A DNA stretch of 64,000 nucleotides from Gemmatimonadota bacterium (GTDB lineage: Bacteria > Gemmatimonadota > Gemmatimonadetes > Longimicrobiales > Gaopeijiaceae): contig JACZXQ010000010.1 of assembly GCA_022571515.1 (NCBI GenBank), positions 62,001 through 126,000 on the forward strand, read 5' to 3'. The notes beneath the pieces were generated by a model. The model had not been told where the DNA came from. It ran no database searches and saw only the letters and a program-made list of their open reading frames with translations. Shown piece after piece: positions 1-9,252 of this stretch. A program made the position numbers and the translations under genes. Within the stretch, counting starts at the first letter, position 1, and every line of letters begins with the position of its first letter.

Positions 1-529
1 CATGCGCCAGCGTGTCATGATAGCCATGGCCCTTTCCTGTAAGCCGCAACTCCTCATTGCCGACGAGCCCACCACCGCGCTGGACGTCACGACTCAGGCG
101 CAGATCCTGGATCTCCTCTCCGACCTCCGGCAGCGACGGAGCATGGCGGTGTTGTTGATCAGCCATGACCTGGGGGTGGTCTCGGCGTTCTGTGACAGGG
201 TCTCCGTGATGTATGCCGGCCAGATCGTCGAGGAGGGCTCCGCGGAGGAGGTATTCCATCATCCCAGGCACCCCTACACCCAGGGGCTGCTCGCTTCGCT
301 CCCGGGAAGGCATTCCAGGGGTACGCGGCTGCCAGTGATTCCCGGCGTCGCTCCGAGCCCGACCCTGTGGCCTCATGGCTGCCGGTTTCACGAGCGCTGC
401 CCTCTCGTGATGGATCGGTGCGCGAAGGACGCCCCCGATCTCCTACCCGTTGCGGGATCCGACAGGACCGCCCGATGCTGGCTGGAATCTCCCGAATCCG
501 CGGCCGCACGAGAGGACACGCGAGCATGA
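1..529 (+). CDS. oppD: Oligopeptide/dipeptide ABC transporter ATP-binding protein, OppD/DppD type (5'-truncated)
   Basis: This is the C-terminal part of an ATPase that energises peptide uptake through an inner-membrane ABC importer; the N-terminus with Walker A lies upstream of the window. The visible sequence opens inside the ABC signature ([11 protein letters not shown]). It continues with Walker [13 protein letters not shown], the switch histidine in LLISHDLG, and the oligopeptide-type C-terminal extension with its cysteine cluster (C near RFHERC and RC, a pattern some family members use for an iron-sulphur cluster). The stop overlaps the start of the next ATPase as ATGA, the usual oppD-oppF arrangement. 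Whether the substrate is a peptide, nickel or something else cannot be told from the ATPase. Confidence 0.92.
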   Translation, partial: MRQRVMIAMALSCKPQLLIADEPTTALDVTTQAQILDLLSDLRQRRSMAVLLISHDLGVVSAFCDRVSVMYAGQIVEEGSAEEVFHHPRHPYTQGLLASLPGRHSRGTRLPVIPGVAPSPTLWPHGCRFHERCPLVMDRCAKDAPDLLPVAGSDRTARCWLESPESAAAREDTRA

Positions 530-1542
530 TCGCCGGCGAGGCCGAGGTCCTCCTCGAGGTCATGGACCTGTCCATGCATTTTTCTGCACGCGACGGTGCG
601 TGGGGCCGGGTTCGCGGCTTGGTGAAGGCCGTCGACGGCATCAGCTTCACGATCCGGCGAGGGGAGACCTTGGGCCTGGTCGGGGAGTCGGGATGCGGAA
701 AGTCCACGACGGCCAGATCACTGCTTCGCCTGCTCGAGCCCACGGGAGGGCGAGTGCTGTTCGACGGCGTCGATGTCCTGTCCATGGACGCACGCACGCT
801 CCGTGCGTTCCGAGGGCGGGCGCAGATCGTGTTTCAAGATCCGTTTGGGTCGCTCAACCCTCGCTCGACGGCGGGCGGCATGCTCGAGGAGGCGCTGGAG
901 GTTCACCATCTGGCCGGGGATGCTACCGGCCGGGGGCGGCGGGCCGTGGAGTTACTCGAGTTGGTTGGTTTGCGGGCGGAGCACGCGGGTCGATACCCGC
1001 ACGAATTCAGTGCCGGCCAGCGCCAGCGACTCGGGATCGCGCGCGCACTTTCCGTCGAGCCGGAATTCATTGTGCTCGACGAGGCGGTGTCGGCGTTGGA
1101 TGTGTCGGTGCAAGCTCAGATTCTGAACCTGCTGTCGGACCTCAAGGCCGATCTGGGCCTCGCATACCTGTTCATCGCCCACGATCTGGCGGTAGTCGAG
1201 CATTTGTGCGATCGGGTGGCCGTGATGTATCTGGGCAAGATCGTCGAGACCGGCCCCGCCGAACGGCTCTACCGAGCGCCTAGACACCCCTACACGAAAG
1301 CTCTCCTCTCGGCTGTTCCTTCGCTCGACGCGAAATTTGAGTCAGGTCACGAGCGTATCATGTTGACAGGTGATCCGCCGAGCCCGATGAACCCTCCCTC
1401 TGGGTGTGTGTTTCATCCGCGGTGTTCCCACCCGAAGAAGGACGAAGCGTGCCGCCGTGACATGCCTGACCTCGCAGATTGTGGTGAGGGGTGTTTCGTG
1501 GCCTGCATCAAGGAGCGGTCACGCCTCGGGGGCGGGGCTTGA
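526..1542 (+). CDS. oppF: Oligopeptide/dipeptide ABC transporter ATP-binding protein, OppF/DppF type
   Basis: Second ATPase of the peptide importer, forming a heterodimer with the preceding OppD-like subunit on the cytoplasmic face. The ATG at 526 overlaps the upstream stop as ATGA and is preferred over upstream in-frame codons, which would run deep into oppD. The protein is 338 aa. It has Walker [10 protein letters not shown] near residues 53-61, Walker [13 protein letters not shown] near 181-192, and a C-terminal oligo-HPY extension with cysteines in CVFHPRC and later. The signature reads FSAGQRQR instead of LSGGQ, a mild variant that should still bind nucleotide. This is the last gene of the operon; a CCCCATC/GATGGGG hairpin at 1614-1632 follows about 70 bp on, without a T-run. 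Confidence 0.93.
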   Translation: MIAGEAEVLLEVMDLSMHFSARDGAWGRVRGLVKAVDGISFTIRRGETLGLVGESGCGKSTTARSLLRLLEPTGGRVLFDGVDVLSMDARTLRAFRGRAQIVFQDPFGSLNPRSTAGGMLEEALEVHHLAGDATGRGRRAVELLELVGLRAEHAGRYPHEFSAGQRQRLGIARALSVEPEFIVLDEAVSALDVSVQAQILNLLSDLKADLGLAYLFIAHDLAVVEHLCDRVAVMYLGKIVETGPAERLYRAPRHPYTKALLSAVPSLDAKFESGHERIMLTGDPPSPMNPPSGCVFHPRCSHPKKDEACRRDMPDLADCGEGCFVACIKERSRLGGGA

Positions 1543-1670
1543 CAGTCCCGCGGGAGCACGTTCAGTTTCCGGGCCTTCGCGAAAAAGCGATCGGCGGACA
1601 GCAAGATTACCGGCCCCATCCTGACGATGGGGAACACTAGAAATCGAAACTGCGGCTGGAGGTCCTTTTG

Positions 1671-2375
1671 GTGGGTTTCATGCGAGTCTACAGCGCTCTG
1701 CTCCAGATTCCAGGGCTTGAATCACAAGATCAGACTCTGGGCGAGGGGATCGCCTTCGTCTGGGACGAGACGGGCTTTATGCGCTGGCCTCTCGGGCTTT
1801 GCCTGGTTCTCGGTATCGTGATGATCATCTGGAAGTTCTTCGACCTGGCGGCGAAGAGTTCTCGGACCAAGAAGATTCTCGGTGAGGTGGACGAACTCCT
1901 CTCCGAGCATCGCATCGACGAGGCGCTCGAGGCCACCAGGAACTCCGATGCACCTGCCGCCAAGATTCTGTACGCAGGACTGGAGCGGGCCGAGGAGGGC
2001 ACCGAGCGGGTCATGAAGGCCATCGAGAACCAGGGGCTGATCGAGTTGAGCAAGCTCGAGAAGGGTCTGGTGGTTCTCGCTACGCTCACGAACATCGCCC
2101 CCCTGCTGGGCTTTCTCGGCACGGTTATCGGGATGATCATCGCCTTCCAGTCGATCGAGGCTGCGGGTGAGGTCGACGCGACTCTCGTGGCCGGCGGGAT
2201 CAAGGTTGCGTTGCTGACTACGGCAGCGGGCCTCACCATCGCCATTCCGGTGAGCATCGCGCACAACTTTTTCGTGTCTCGCATCGACAGCCTGGTGATC
2301 GACATGGAAGAGTCGGCCCAGAAGATGATCGACGCGCTCCACGCGATGGAGTCGCAACGCGCCGCAGCGCGCTGA
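1671..2375 (+). CDS. MotA/TolQ/ExbB proton-channel family protein
   Basis: Inner-membrane proton-channel subunit of the ExbB/TolQ family, which turns proton-motive force into work for TonB-dependent uptake, Tol-Pal or gliding. The GTG at 1671 sits 8 nt after GGAGG (1658-1662); TTG 1668 and ATG 1680 are the alternatives. The 234-aa product has one N-terminal membrane segment (about residues 40-60), a charged cytoplasmic stretch, and the conserved TM2-TM3 block (ATLTNIAPLLGFLGTVIGMI, then ALLTTAAGLTIAIPVSIAHN). That block carries the family's threonine/proline signature. The usual partners ExbD and TonB are not adjacent: a strong terminator follows directly and the next gene is unrelated, so the partner must be elsewhere. 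ExbB and TolQ cannot be separated from sequence alone. Confidence 0.88.
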   Translation: MGFMRVYSALLQIPGLESQDQTLGEGIAFVWDETGFMRWPLGLCLVLGIVMIIWKFFDLAAKSSRTKKILGEVDELLSEHRIDEALEATRNSDAPAAKILYAGLERAEEGTERVMKAIENQGLIELSKLEKGLVVLATLTNIAPLLGFLGTVIGMIIAFQSIEAAGEVDATLVAGGIKVALLTTAAGLTIAIPVSIAHNFFVSRIDSLVIDMEESAQKMIDALHAMESQRAAAR

Positions 2376-2400
2376 CGCGAAGCGCTCCGACGAGTCTCGC

Positions 2401-2432
2401 AACGAGGCCACCCTTTGGGGTGGCCTCGTTTT
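2401..2432 (+). terminator. Rho-independent terminator after the ExbB/TolQ-like gene
   Basis: A perfect 13-bp inverted repeat (2401-2413 with 2418-2430) has a 4-nt loop and is followed by TTTT. It lies 25 bp after the channel gene stop and isolates that gene from the transglycosylase downstream. Confidence 0.9.
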
Positions 2433-2532
2433 GTTGGTGGGTCTCCCGAAGGAGGTGGATCTCCCCGCCACCCGCCGGCGTACGCAAGGGAGCGTCAACA
2501 ATCTCGAGGAATGCGAACCCCGTGGTGCGAAC

Positions 2533-4839
2533 TTGAAGCGAGCGCTCCTGCTTCCCTTGCTGGTTGCCGGCGTTGGGGTAGGCCCGCGCGCGAGTGCCCA
2601 ACTTCCTGGTGCGACCGAGGCCGTGGTGGATTCCGCCCGCTCGGAAGTCGAGGTGGGCCGGCCTTGGCATGCCACCAGGATCCTGAGGCGACTCGCCGGG
2701 GACGGTCCCCTCCACCCACCCGCGCTGCTGCTGCTGGCGGAGGCGGAGGCTGGATGGGGGAACTGGACGGCGGCGCTCGTGATCCTCGATGAGGCCGCAT
2801 GGCTCGACGATCTCTACGACGGCCGGGGCCGCTTGCTGAGAGCGCGGGCGCTGGAGGAGTCCGGTCGGTGGGGCGAGGCGGCGGACGGATACACGGACTA
2901 CCTGAACCTGGGCCACGGCAGGCCGTCAGCGGCTACCCGACTGAGGCGGACGCACGCGCTGGATCAGGCCTCGCGTGAGGAGGCGATGCCGGATCTCCGG
3001 GCCTTGGCGCGTGCCGAGCCGGTTGCAGCCAGTTGGGTCGCTCTCCAGATGGCTCGCAGGGCGTCGGAGGGCGGAGACCCGGACCGTGTCCGGAACGTGC
3101 TGGCGGTGATCTCCGATCCCGCGGCGCTATCCCGAGCTTGGAACCTGGTGGCGCGTGCGCACCTTGCTGCGGGTGACACCACGGCAGCCGTGGAGAGCTA
3201 TGGGGTCATGCTCCCAAGCCTTTCCTCAGGCCGCAGAGCGTTCGCCCTACAGAGCATCGCCGAGCTCATGCTGGCCAGGACCGACTCTGCCGGCGCCTTG
3301 GCGGCGGCGGCCAGTTCTTTTGCGTTGCGCTCCAGGGGCGGGAGCGCGGGCCGAGCTGCCAGAATGATCCTCGAGATGGGTGATCCGGGTGCCGAGGAGG
3401 CGCTCGGGCTGTCCGTAGCCCTGGCCGCGGCGGGTGACGCGCCGCGGGCCCTTCGGGCCGTCCAGATGCATATCGACGGCTGGGATGCGGGCTCGGCGCG
3501 CTCGCGGGAGGTGCTCCTCGACCGGGCGCGCCTTCTCTCGGCGGTGGGCAGGCACGACGATGCCATCCATGAATTCCGGAGCCTCGCCGAGTCGGCTGAC
3601 GGCGACTTCGAGTTGAAGCTGTTGAAGGAGTGGCGCACGGTGCGGCGGACCCAAGGCCGGGGGGACGCTGTCCGGACGATCGACGAGTGGATCGTCGAAC
3701 GTTTTCCGGAGAGCGCCGAGGCTGTCGCCGTCATCTTCTTCAGGGCAGACCAACTACACGACCGCGGAGACCTCGCCGCCGCCGCGGGCCAATATCGCCG
3801 AGCCGCCAACATGGCGCCCGAAGTCGATCTCGCGGGACTGTCTCGCATGCGGTTGGGCCAGATCCACCTTCAGCGTGAGGAGTTCGAGGCAGCAGCCGAT
3901 GTCTACGAGCAATACCTGGAGACCCTCCCGGAGGGACGCCGCTGGGACCAGGCGGCGTATTGGGCCGCCAGGGCCGCGCTCGGCCTGAACGACGAGGCGC
4001 GGGCCCGGAGGCATCTCGACCTTCTGCGGCGACGCTTCCCACTGTCCTACTACTCCGCACTGGCGGCCGACCTGGATGGGAAGCCGTTCACGATGGACTT
4101 TCCCGAGGGGTCGGAGCCCATGGCGCCGCCGTGGCTCTCCGGGGAACTGGAGACACTCGATCTGCTTCGGGAGGCCGGCCTCGATGAGGGTGCGGAAGCG
4201 GTCGTCGATCGCTTGGTGGAGCGCTCGGACGAGTCGTTGGACGCCAAGTTCGCCCTGGCAGAGGCGTTCATAGCCCGGGGCCTCACGGCCGAGGGAGTCG
4301 GGCTAGGCTGGGAAATCCGGGCTCAAGGCCGGCCGCTCGATCTCCGCTTGTTGCGAGTGACCTACCCGTTCCCGTACCGCGAGATCGTGAAGCGCGAGGC
4401 CGCCGAACGCGGGGTTGATCCGATATTTCTCGCGGCCCTGATCAGGCAGGAGTCCGCCTTTTCCGCGGCGATCCGATCGAGGGCCGGGGCGATCGGTCTG
4501 ATGCAGGTAATGCCGGAGACGGGCCGCGAGCTCGCGCGTGCGGAGGGCGTCCGGGGCTTCACGGCGGCCAGCCTCGAGCTTCCCGAGATCAACGTCCATC
4601 TCGGGACCAGATTCTGGATTGACATGTCGCGGCGCTTCGGGGCCAATATGCCGCTCGCTCTAACCGCCTATAATGCCGGTCCCAGCCGGGCGAACCGGTG
4701 GCGCAACTTTCCCGAGATCGTCGATCCGTCCCGGTTCACCGAACGAATTCCCTTCACGGAAACCAGGGGCTACGTGAAGAGCATCCAGCGATTCCTGGCG
4801 CTGTACAGAGTGCTTTACGGCGAGGATGCCGGTTTCTGA
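2533..4839 (+). CDS. Periplasmic lytic murein transglycosylase with TPR-like superhelix (Slt70 type)
   Basis: Cleaves peptidoglycan glycan strands to 1,6-anhydromuropeptides in the periplasm. The TTG at 2533 gives a clean signal peptide (LKRALLLPLLVAG, cleavage after RASA). No good ribosome site precedes it, so the start is only moderately certain; an in-frame TTG at 2431 lies inside the upstream terminator. Residues about 30-580 form helical TPR-like repeats rich in A, E, R and L, as in the Slt70 superhelical ring. The C-terminal 150 residues are a goose-type SLT domain: catalytic Glu in LIRQESAF, then GAIGLMQVMPET, ALTAYNAGPSRANRW and a final RGYVKSIQ helix. The product is about 768 aa, longer than E. 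coli Slt70 (about 645 aa), by extra repeats. Confidence 0.9.
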   Translation: MKRALLLPLLVAGVGVGPRASAQLPGATEAVVDSARSEVEVGRPWHATRILRRLAGDGPLHPPALLLLAEAEAGWGNWTAALVILDEAAWLDDLYDGRGRLLRARALEESGRWGEAADGYTDYLNLGHGRPSAATRLRRTHALDQASREEAMPDLRALARAEPVAASWVALQMARRASEGGDPDRVRNVLAVISDPAALSRAWNLVARAHLAAGDTTAAVESYGVMLPSLSSGRRAFALQSIAELMLARTDSAGALAAAASSFALRSRGGSAGRAARMILEMGDPGAEEALGLSVALAAAGDAPRALRAVQMHIDGWDAGSARSREVLLDRARLLSAVGRHDDAIHEFRSLAESADGDFELKLLKEWRTVRRTQGRGDAVRTIDEWIVERFPESAEAVAVIFFRADQLHDRGDLAAAAGQYRRAANMAPEVDLAGLSRMRLGQIHLQREEFEAAADVYEQYLETLPEGRRWDQAAYWAARAALGLNDEARARRHLDLLRRRFPLSYYSALAADLDGKPFTMDFPEGSEPMAPPWLSGELETLDLLREAGLDEGAEAVVDRLVERSDESLDAKFALAEAFIARGLTAEGVGLGWEIRAQGRPLDLRLLRVTYPFPYREIVKREAAERGVDPIFLAALIRQESAFSAAIRSRAGAIGLMQVMPETGRELARAEGVRGFTAASLELPEINVHLGTRFWIDMSRRFGANMPLALTAYNAGPSRANRWRNFPEIVDPSRFTERIPFTETRGYVKSIQRFLALYRVLYGEDAGF

Positions 4840-4990
4840 GCGGGATCCGCCGGCGACGCGGCCCTTCTATCTTGCGGCGATGAGTTGGCCGTTCTAACCT
4901 AGAGGTACGGGCGCGAGCCCGCTGCCTCCTCCCTCCTGCGGGAAGGGCGGACGCGGAGCAAATCAGCCAGATGCAGGAAGGAGTTGCCGA
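4840..4990 (+). promoter_or_regulatory. Leader region of the cold-shock gene
   Basis: This 151-bp gap holds a GNRA-type hairpin (CGGGC-GCGA-GCCCG, 4908-4921) inside what would be the csp 5' untranslated region. A weak -35/-10 pair lies upstream (TTGCGG 4872-4877, 17 bp, TAACCT 4895-4900). Structured leaders are usual in cold-shock mRNAs. The promoter call is tentative. Confidence 0.35.
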
Positions 4991-5191
4991 ATGTCTAGAG
5001 GGACCGTCAAATGGTTCAATGACTCCAAAGGATATGGTTTCATCACCCAACCCGACGGTGATGACGTATTCGTCCATTTTTCGGTAATCGAGGGCGATGG
5101 ATTTCGCACTCTGAGCGAGGGTCAGGAGGTTGAATTCGAGCTTCGCGAATCCGAGAAGGGACTCCAAGCCGCGATGGTAGTTCGCGCCTAA
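4991..5191 (+). CDS. Cold-shock domain protein (CspA family)
   Basis: A small single-stranded nucleic-acid-binding protein of 66 aa that acts as an RNA chaperone, typically induced by cold or in growth transitions. It is one OB-fold cold-shock domain with both RNA-binding motifs intact: RNP1 KGYGFI (residues about 15-20) and RNP2 VFVHFS (about 26-31). It opens with the standard GTVKWFN. AAGGAG lies 8 nt upstream of the ATG. It is monocistronic, with a leader hairpin before it and a strong terminator after it. Paralogues are normally present, so the number suffix (cspA, cspB) is not assigned. Confidence 0.96.
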   Translation: MSRGTVKWFNDSKGYGFITQPDGDDVFVHFSVIEGDGFRTLSEGQEVEFELRESEKGLQAAMVVRA

Positions 5192-5214
5192 CGGGCCCTC
5201 GGAGTTGACAAGAT

Positions 5215-5249
5215 GGGCGCCCTGCGGTTCTCTGCGGGGCGCCCTTTTT
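5215..5249 (+). terminator. Rho-independent terminator of the cold-shock gene
   Basis: A 13-bp GC-rich stem (5215-5227 with 5232-5244, one G-T mismatch) with a TTCT loop is followed by TTTTT. It sits 23 bp after the csp stop. Confidence 0.9.
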
Positions 5250-5319
5250 CGTTGGTGGGCGTGTTGTTTGTTCGGGGGTGGCTTTCCGCGGTGGGGGGCG
5301 GCCTCTAGGTTGCGCCCCC

Positions 5320-6330
5320 ATGTCATTTGAATGGCCCACCTCGTTTTCCAGGATACCCGATGACGATTGGGTTCAGCGGCCTGTCGAAGCTCTCGCGCTG
5401 AACTACGACTCGGTCGAAGCGCACGGCTGGTATGCTAACTTGGACCATACCGTATACCAGCTCGGTGAGGCGCTCGAGAGCGGCTCGATCCTGATCGATT
5501 ATTCCGGAGGTACCGGAATCCTTGCGCAGCGTCTGTTGCGTGAGTTCCCCGACCTGGACTTTGGCGTGCTGGTGGTCGACTCGTCGCCCAAGTTCCTGAG
5601 ACTGGCGCTCGAGAAGTTCAGGAACGAGCCGCGTTTGGCATTTCGGCACATCCGGTATTTGCGGGAGGAGCGTCGGCTCGAGCGCGTCGACGAGGTCGTC
5701 GGGTCTGCGGTCTTGGAACGCCGCGTCGAGGCCTTGGCGTCCACGAACGCCATCCACCTCTACTTCGATCTCGCGGACACGGTCCGAGCCTGGCGGGAGG
5801 TGCTCAAGCCGAACGGCCAGGTGTTCATCCAGTCCGGCAACATCCGCCACCCCGAGATGGGCGAGACGGATTGGCTCATCGACGAGACGGTCCATGTGAT
5901 CCACGAGACGGCCCGAGAGATCGTTCTCGAGGACTCGAGCTACGAAGCCTACCGAGACGTATTGACCGACACGGACTACGTCGAGGCTCACGACACGCTT
6001 CGAAAGAAGTACTTTTTGCCCGTCCGTTCCCTGGAGTACTACCTCGAGGTTCTGGAGCAGGAGGGTTTTCGGATCACAAGCGTGGAGCGGATGACCATTC
6101 CTGCCCGCGTGGACCAGTGGTACGATTTTCTCTCGGTTTACCACGAGGGCGTCCTGGGATGGGTCGGCGGCGCCGAAAAGGTCACGGGTAGTCCCACCGC
6201 CCAGCGGGTCATCGAGGACAGGCTGTCACTGATGCGCGCGGCCTTGCAGCGCATGTTTGCGGGTCAGAGCGCGTTTGGCGCGTCCTGGACCTACATCACC
6301 TGTGAGCCTGCCCCTCCCGCTTCGGGCTGA
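5320..6330 (+). CDS. Class I SAM-dependent methyltransferase, substrate unknown
   Basis: A soluble protein of 336 aa with a Rossmann-type SAM-binding core. Motif I is ILIDYSGGTGILAQRLL (about residues 52-68), the acidic end of strand 2 is VLVVDSSPKF, and the post-motif helix contains LADTVRAWREVLKPNGQVFIQ, the typical class-I strand 4-5 region. No motif tells whether it acts on a small molecule, a protein or nucleic acid. The ATG at 5320 follows a leader without a clear ribosome site. The stop is 9 bp before polA, so the two may be co-transcribed, but no functional link is evident. The chemistry is a family-level inference. Confidence 0.75.
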   Translation: MSFEWPTSFSRIPDDDWVQRPVEALALNYDSVEAHGWYANLDHTVYQLGEALESGSILIDYSGGTGILAQRLLREFPDLDFGVLVVDSSPKFLRLALEKFRNEPRLAFRHIRYLREERRLERVDEVVGSAVLERRVEALASTNAIHLYFDLADTVRAWREVLKPNGQVFIQSGNIRHPEMGETDWLIDETVHVIHETAREIVLEDSSYEAYRDVLTDTDYVEAHDTLRKKYFLPVRSLEYYLEVLEQEGFRITSVERMTIPARVDQWYDFLSVYHEGVLGWVGGAEKVTGSPTAQRVIEDRLSLMRAALQRMFAGQSAFGASWTYITCEPAPPASG

Positions 6331-6339
6331 GCGAGCGCC

Positions 6340-9114
6340 GTGGACATTCCGGACAAGACCGCCCCTCGACTGTTTCTGATCGATGCCTACGCACTGATCT
6401 ACCGGGCGTACTTCGCTTTCATCAACAAGCCGCTGACCAACTCCCGCGGCGAGAATACGTCCGCCCCGTTCGGTTTCGTCAACTTCCTGATGGAGATCCG
6501 GGAGAAGCATCAGCCGGACTACCTGGCGGTGGTCTTCGATTCCGGCATGAGCCACCGCGAGAAGGTCTATCCGGAGTACAAGGCCACACGCGACAAGATG
6601 CCGGACGATCTGCGTGACAGCCTGCCGAGGGTTCGTGAGCTGGTGGCCGGATTCAACGATGCTCTCGTCGAGCTGGAGGACTACGAGGCGGACGACGTCA
6701 TCGCCACGCTTGCCGTCAAGGCACGGGAAGCCGGCTTGGAGGCCGTGATCGTCTCGGGCGACAAGGACCTCTACCAGCTCGTGGGCCCGGGCGTGCACCT
6801 GCTCAACCCCGGGAGGGGAGGGCGCACAGGCGTCGCTGCTGAGTGGGTCGACGAACGTAACGTCCACGAAAAGTTCGGCGTTCCTGCGTCCAAGGTGGTG
6901 GATTATCTGGCCCTTGTCGGTGATTCCTCCGACAACATCCCAGGTGCGGCGGGCGTCGGCCCCAAGACCGCGGTGAAACTCCTGGAGCAGTTCGGGAGCC
7001 TGGATGAGATCCTGGCGCGGGCGGACGAGATCTCCGGGAAGCGAGCGCGAGAATCGCTCATGGGTCATGCCGACCAGGTGCGCCTCTCCAGGCAACTCGT
7101 AACCCTGATGAAGGACTTGGACGTCGACCTGGACCTGGAGCATCTCCGCGTCGGCGAGCCGGACCGTGAGCGACTACACAAGCTCTTCGTGGAGTTGGAG
7201 TTCCGCCGGCTCATCGAGCAGTTCGCGCCCGGTGGGAGCTCGAATGCACCGGTCGAGGAAAAAACCATCGAGCTCACGACCCATCTCGTCACGGATGCGG
7301 CTGCCGCTACGAAGTTGGCGGCCCGGATCCGGGAAGGTGGACGCGTGGCGTTGGCCGTATACGCCTCCGGCTCCGATCCGCACCGCGCACACGTGGTAGG
7401 CATCGGGGTGGCGGTGGAGCTTGGCGAGACCCACTACCTGTCCTTCGCCCACTCACCTCCCGGCGAACTGGACCTCGGACTCGGTGGTGACGATGTGGCC
7501 AATCTTCCGGCCCTCGACTCACCGGCCATGCGGCCGTTCGCTGACATGCTGGAAGACCCGGCCGTGGCCAAGGTCGGAGGGGACCTAAAGACCGACATGG
7601 TCCTCTTGGCGGGCGCTGGAGTGACGCTCGGCGGGGTCTCTTTCGATGTCGGGGTCGCGTCGTACGTGCTCGACCCGAGCCGCCGCAAGCACACGCTCGA
7701 CGCTCTCGCTCAGGACCTTCTGGGCGTAGCTCCGACCCCCTACAACGACGTCGTGGGAGCCGGCCAAAAGCGAATTTCCTTCGCCGAGGTCGACCAGGCT
7801 CGCGCGACGGCGTACGGGGGCCAGGGTCCCGAACTCGCGTTACGGCTGTTCGAGCGTTTTGGTGCCCAACTCGATGAACAGGGCCTCACCGGACTGTTCG
7901 TCGATCTCGAGATGACCCTGATTCCGACGCTCGAACGCATGGAGCGGGCCGGAATTCGGATCGACGAGGATTTCTTCAAGAAGATGAGCGAGCGGCTCGA
8001 CCGTGACCTCAAGCTAATCCGAGAGGAGATCTACAAGGTTACGGGTGAGGAGTTCAACCTCAATTCCACGCAGCAGCTTCGCGAGATCCTGTTCGAGAAA
8101 CAGCAGCTTCCGGTGCTCAAGCGCACCAAGACGGGTGCGTCGACGGACTCCTCAGTGCTCGAAGAACTCGCGGTCATGGGCCACGAAGTGCCGCGGCTCA
8201 TGATGGAGTATCGGGAGCTCGAGAAACTCAGGTCCACCTATGTGGACGCCCTGCCCCAGCTCGTGAACCCCAGGACCGGGCGCATCCACACACGCTTCAA
8301 CCAGACGGTCGCGGCGACGGGCCGCCTGTCGTCGTCCGAGCCGAACCTGCAGAACATTCCCATCCGGACCGACCTCGGCCGAGAGATCCGCAAGGGATTC
8401 GTGCCCGCTGACGGTTATCTGTTCTACGGGGCCGACTATTCCCAGGTGGAGCTGCGCGTACTGGCCCACTTCTCGGGAGACGATGCCTTCGTCACCGCAT
8501 TCAGGCAGGGCATCGACGTCCACAAGCAGACGGCCTCCGTGATCTTCGATGTCGCTCTGGACGACGTCACGGCGGAGATGCGGGGACGAGCCAAGACGAT
8601 CAACTTCGCCACGCTCTACGGGCAGGGAGCCTTCTCGTTGGCGAAACAGCTCGGGATCGACCGAGAAGAGGCACAGGCCTTCATCGACCAGTACTTCGAG
8701 CGCTTTGCTGGAGTGCGGTCGTTCCTGGATTCCCAGATCGAGATGGCGAGGGAGAAGGGATACGTCGAGACCCTCTCGGGCCGGCGCCGGTTCATACCCG
8801 AGTTGATGGCCAAGAACTGGAACATCAGACAGTTCGGCGAGCGTATCGCCCAGAACACGCCCATCCAGGGTACGGCGGCCGATATGATCAAGCTCGCGAT
8901 GATCGAAATCCAGACCGCCCTCGACGAGGCCGATACAGGAGCGCGTATGTTGCTCCAGGTGCACGATGAGTTGCTCTTCGAGGTCCCGGAGGGGGAAGAG
9001 GACCTCCTGGCCGCCATCGTCATCGAGAAAATGGAGGGTGCCATGGAGCTCAACGTGCCGCTCGTGGCCGAGGGTGGCGTGGGGCGGAGCTGGTACGAGA
9101 CGAAGGGCCACTGA
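6340..9114 (+). CDS. polA: DNA polymerase I
   Basis: Family-A repair and gap-filling polymerase, 924 aa (E. coli 928). Residues about 1-295 are the 5'-3' FEN exonuclease (LFLIDAYALIYRAYFAF, EADDVIATLA, VSGDKDLYQLV, GDSSDNIPGAAGVGPKTA). About 305-530 corresponds to the 3'-5' exonuclease fold. About 530-924 is the polymerase, with motif A YGADYSQVELRVLAHFSGD near 696, motif B RAKTINFATLYGQG near 750 and motif C QVHDELLFEVP near 873. The proofreading site looks dead: the motif-I DxE is replaced (VALAVYASG) and motif III YxxxD reads YGGQG, although motif II keeps its Asp in LKTD. The start is GTG at 6340. Nucleotide removal and synthesis should be intact. Confidence 0.96.
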   Translation: MDIPDKTAPRLFLIDAYALIYRAYFAFINKPLTNSRGENTSAPFGFVNFLMEIREKHQPDYLAVVFDSGMSHREKVYPEYKATRDKMPDDLRDSLPRVRELVAGFNDALVELEDYEADDVIATLAVKAREAGLEAVIVSGDKDLYQLVGPGVHLLNPGRGGRTGVAAEWVDERNVHEKFGVPASKVVDYLALVGDSSDNIPGAAGVGPKTAVKLLEQFGSLDEILARADEISGKRARESLMGHADQVRLSRQLVTLMKDLDVDLDLEHLRVGEPDRERLHKLFVELEFRRLIEQFAPGGSSNAPVEEKTIELTTHLVTDAAAATKLAARIREGGRVALAVYASGSDPHRAHVVGIGVAVELGETHYLSFAHSPPGELDLGLGGDDVANLPALDSPAMRPFADMLEDPAVAKVGGDLKTDMVLLAGAGVTLGGVSFDVGVASYVLDPSRRKHTLDALAQDLLGVAPTPYNDVVGAGQKRISFAEVDQARATAYGGQGPELALRLFERFGAQLDEQGLTGLFVDLEMTLIPTLERMERAGIRIDEDFFKKMSERLDRDLKLIREEIYKVTGEEFNLNSTQQLREILFEKQQLPVLKRTKTGASTDSSVLEELAVMGHEVPRLMMEYRELEKLRSTYVDALPQLVNPRTGRIHTRFNQTVAATGRLSSSEPNLQNIPIRTDLGREIRKGFVPADGYLFYGADYSQVELRVLAHFSGDDAFVTAFRQGIDVHKQTASVIFDVALDDVTAEMRGRAKTINFATLYGQGAFSLAKQLGIDREEAQAFIDQYFERFAGVRSFLDSQIEMAREKGYVETLSGRRRFIPELMAKNWNIRQFGERIAQNTPIQGTAADMIKLAMIEIQTALDEADTGARMLLQVHDELLFEVPEGEEDLLAAIVIEKMEGAMELNVPLVAEGGVGRSWYETKGH

Positions 9115-9252
9115 TCCCCACCCCTCGACAAACGGCGTATTCCTCCATGGGTACGCCCCTCGTAGGCCTCCACCTTTCGTGCACGATTCGCGTCCTCGTG
9201 ATGACCGTGAGGAGTCGCGATACCATCATACCCGAGGGGATGGAGGCATTCC

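Noticed and set aside
1614-1632. CCCCATC/GATGGGG hairpin after oppF as a terminator
   Set aside because: Stable stem but no T-run follows, so only noted with oppF.
2415-2792. Small plus-strand ATG frame over the start of the transglycosylase
   Set aside because: Gly/Arg/Trp-rich shadow of the transglycosylase signal-peptide region; the real signal peptide is in the other frame.
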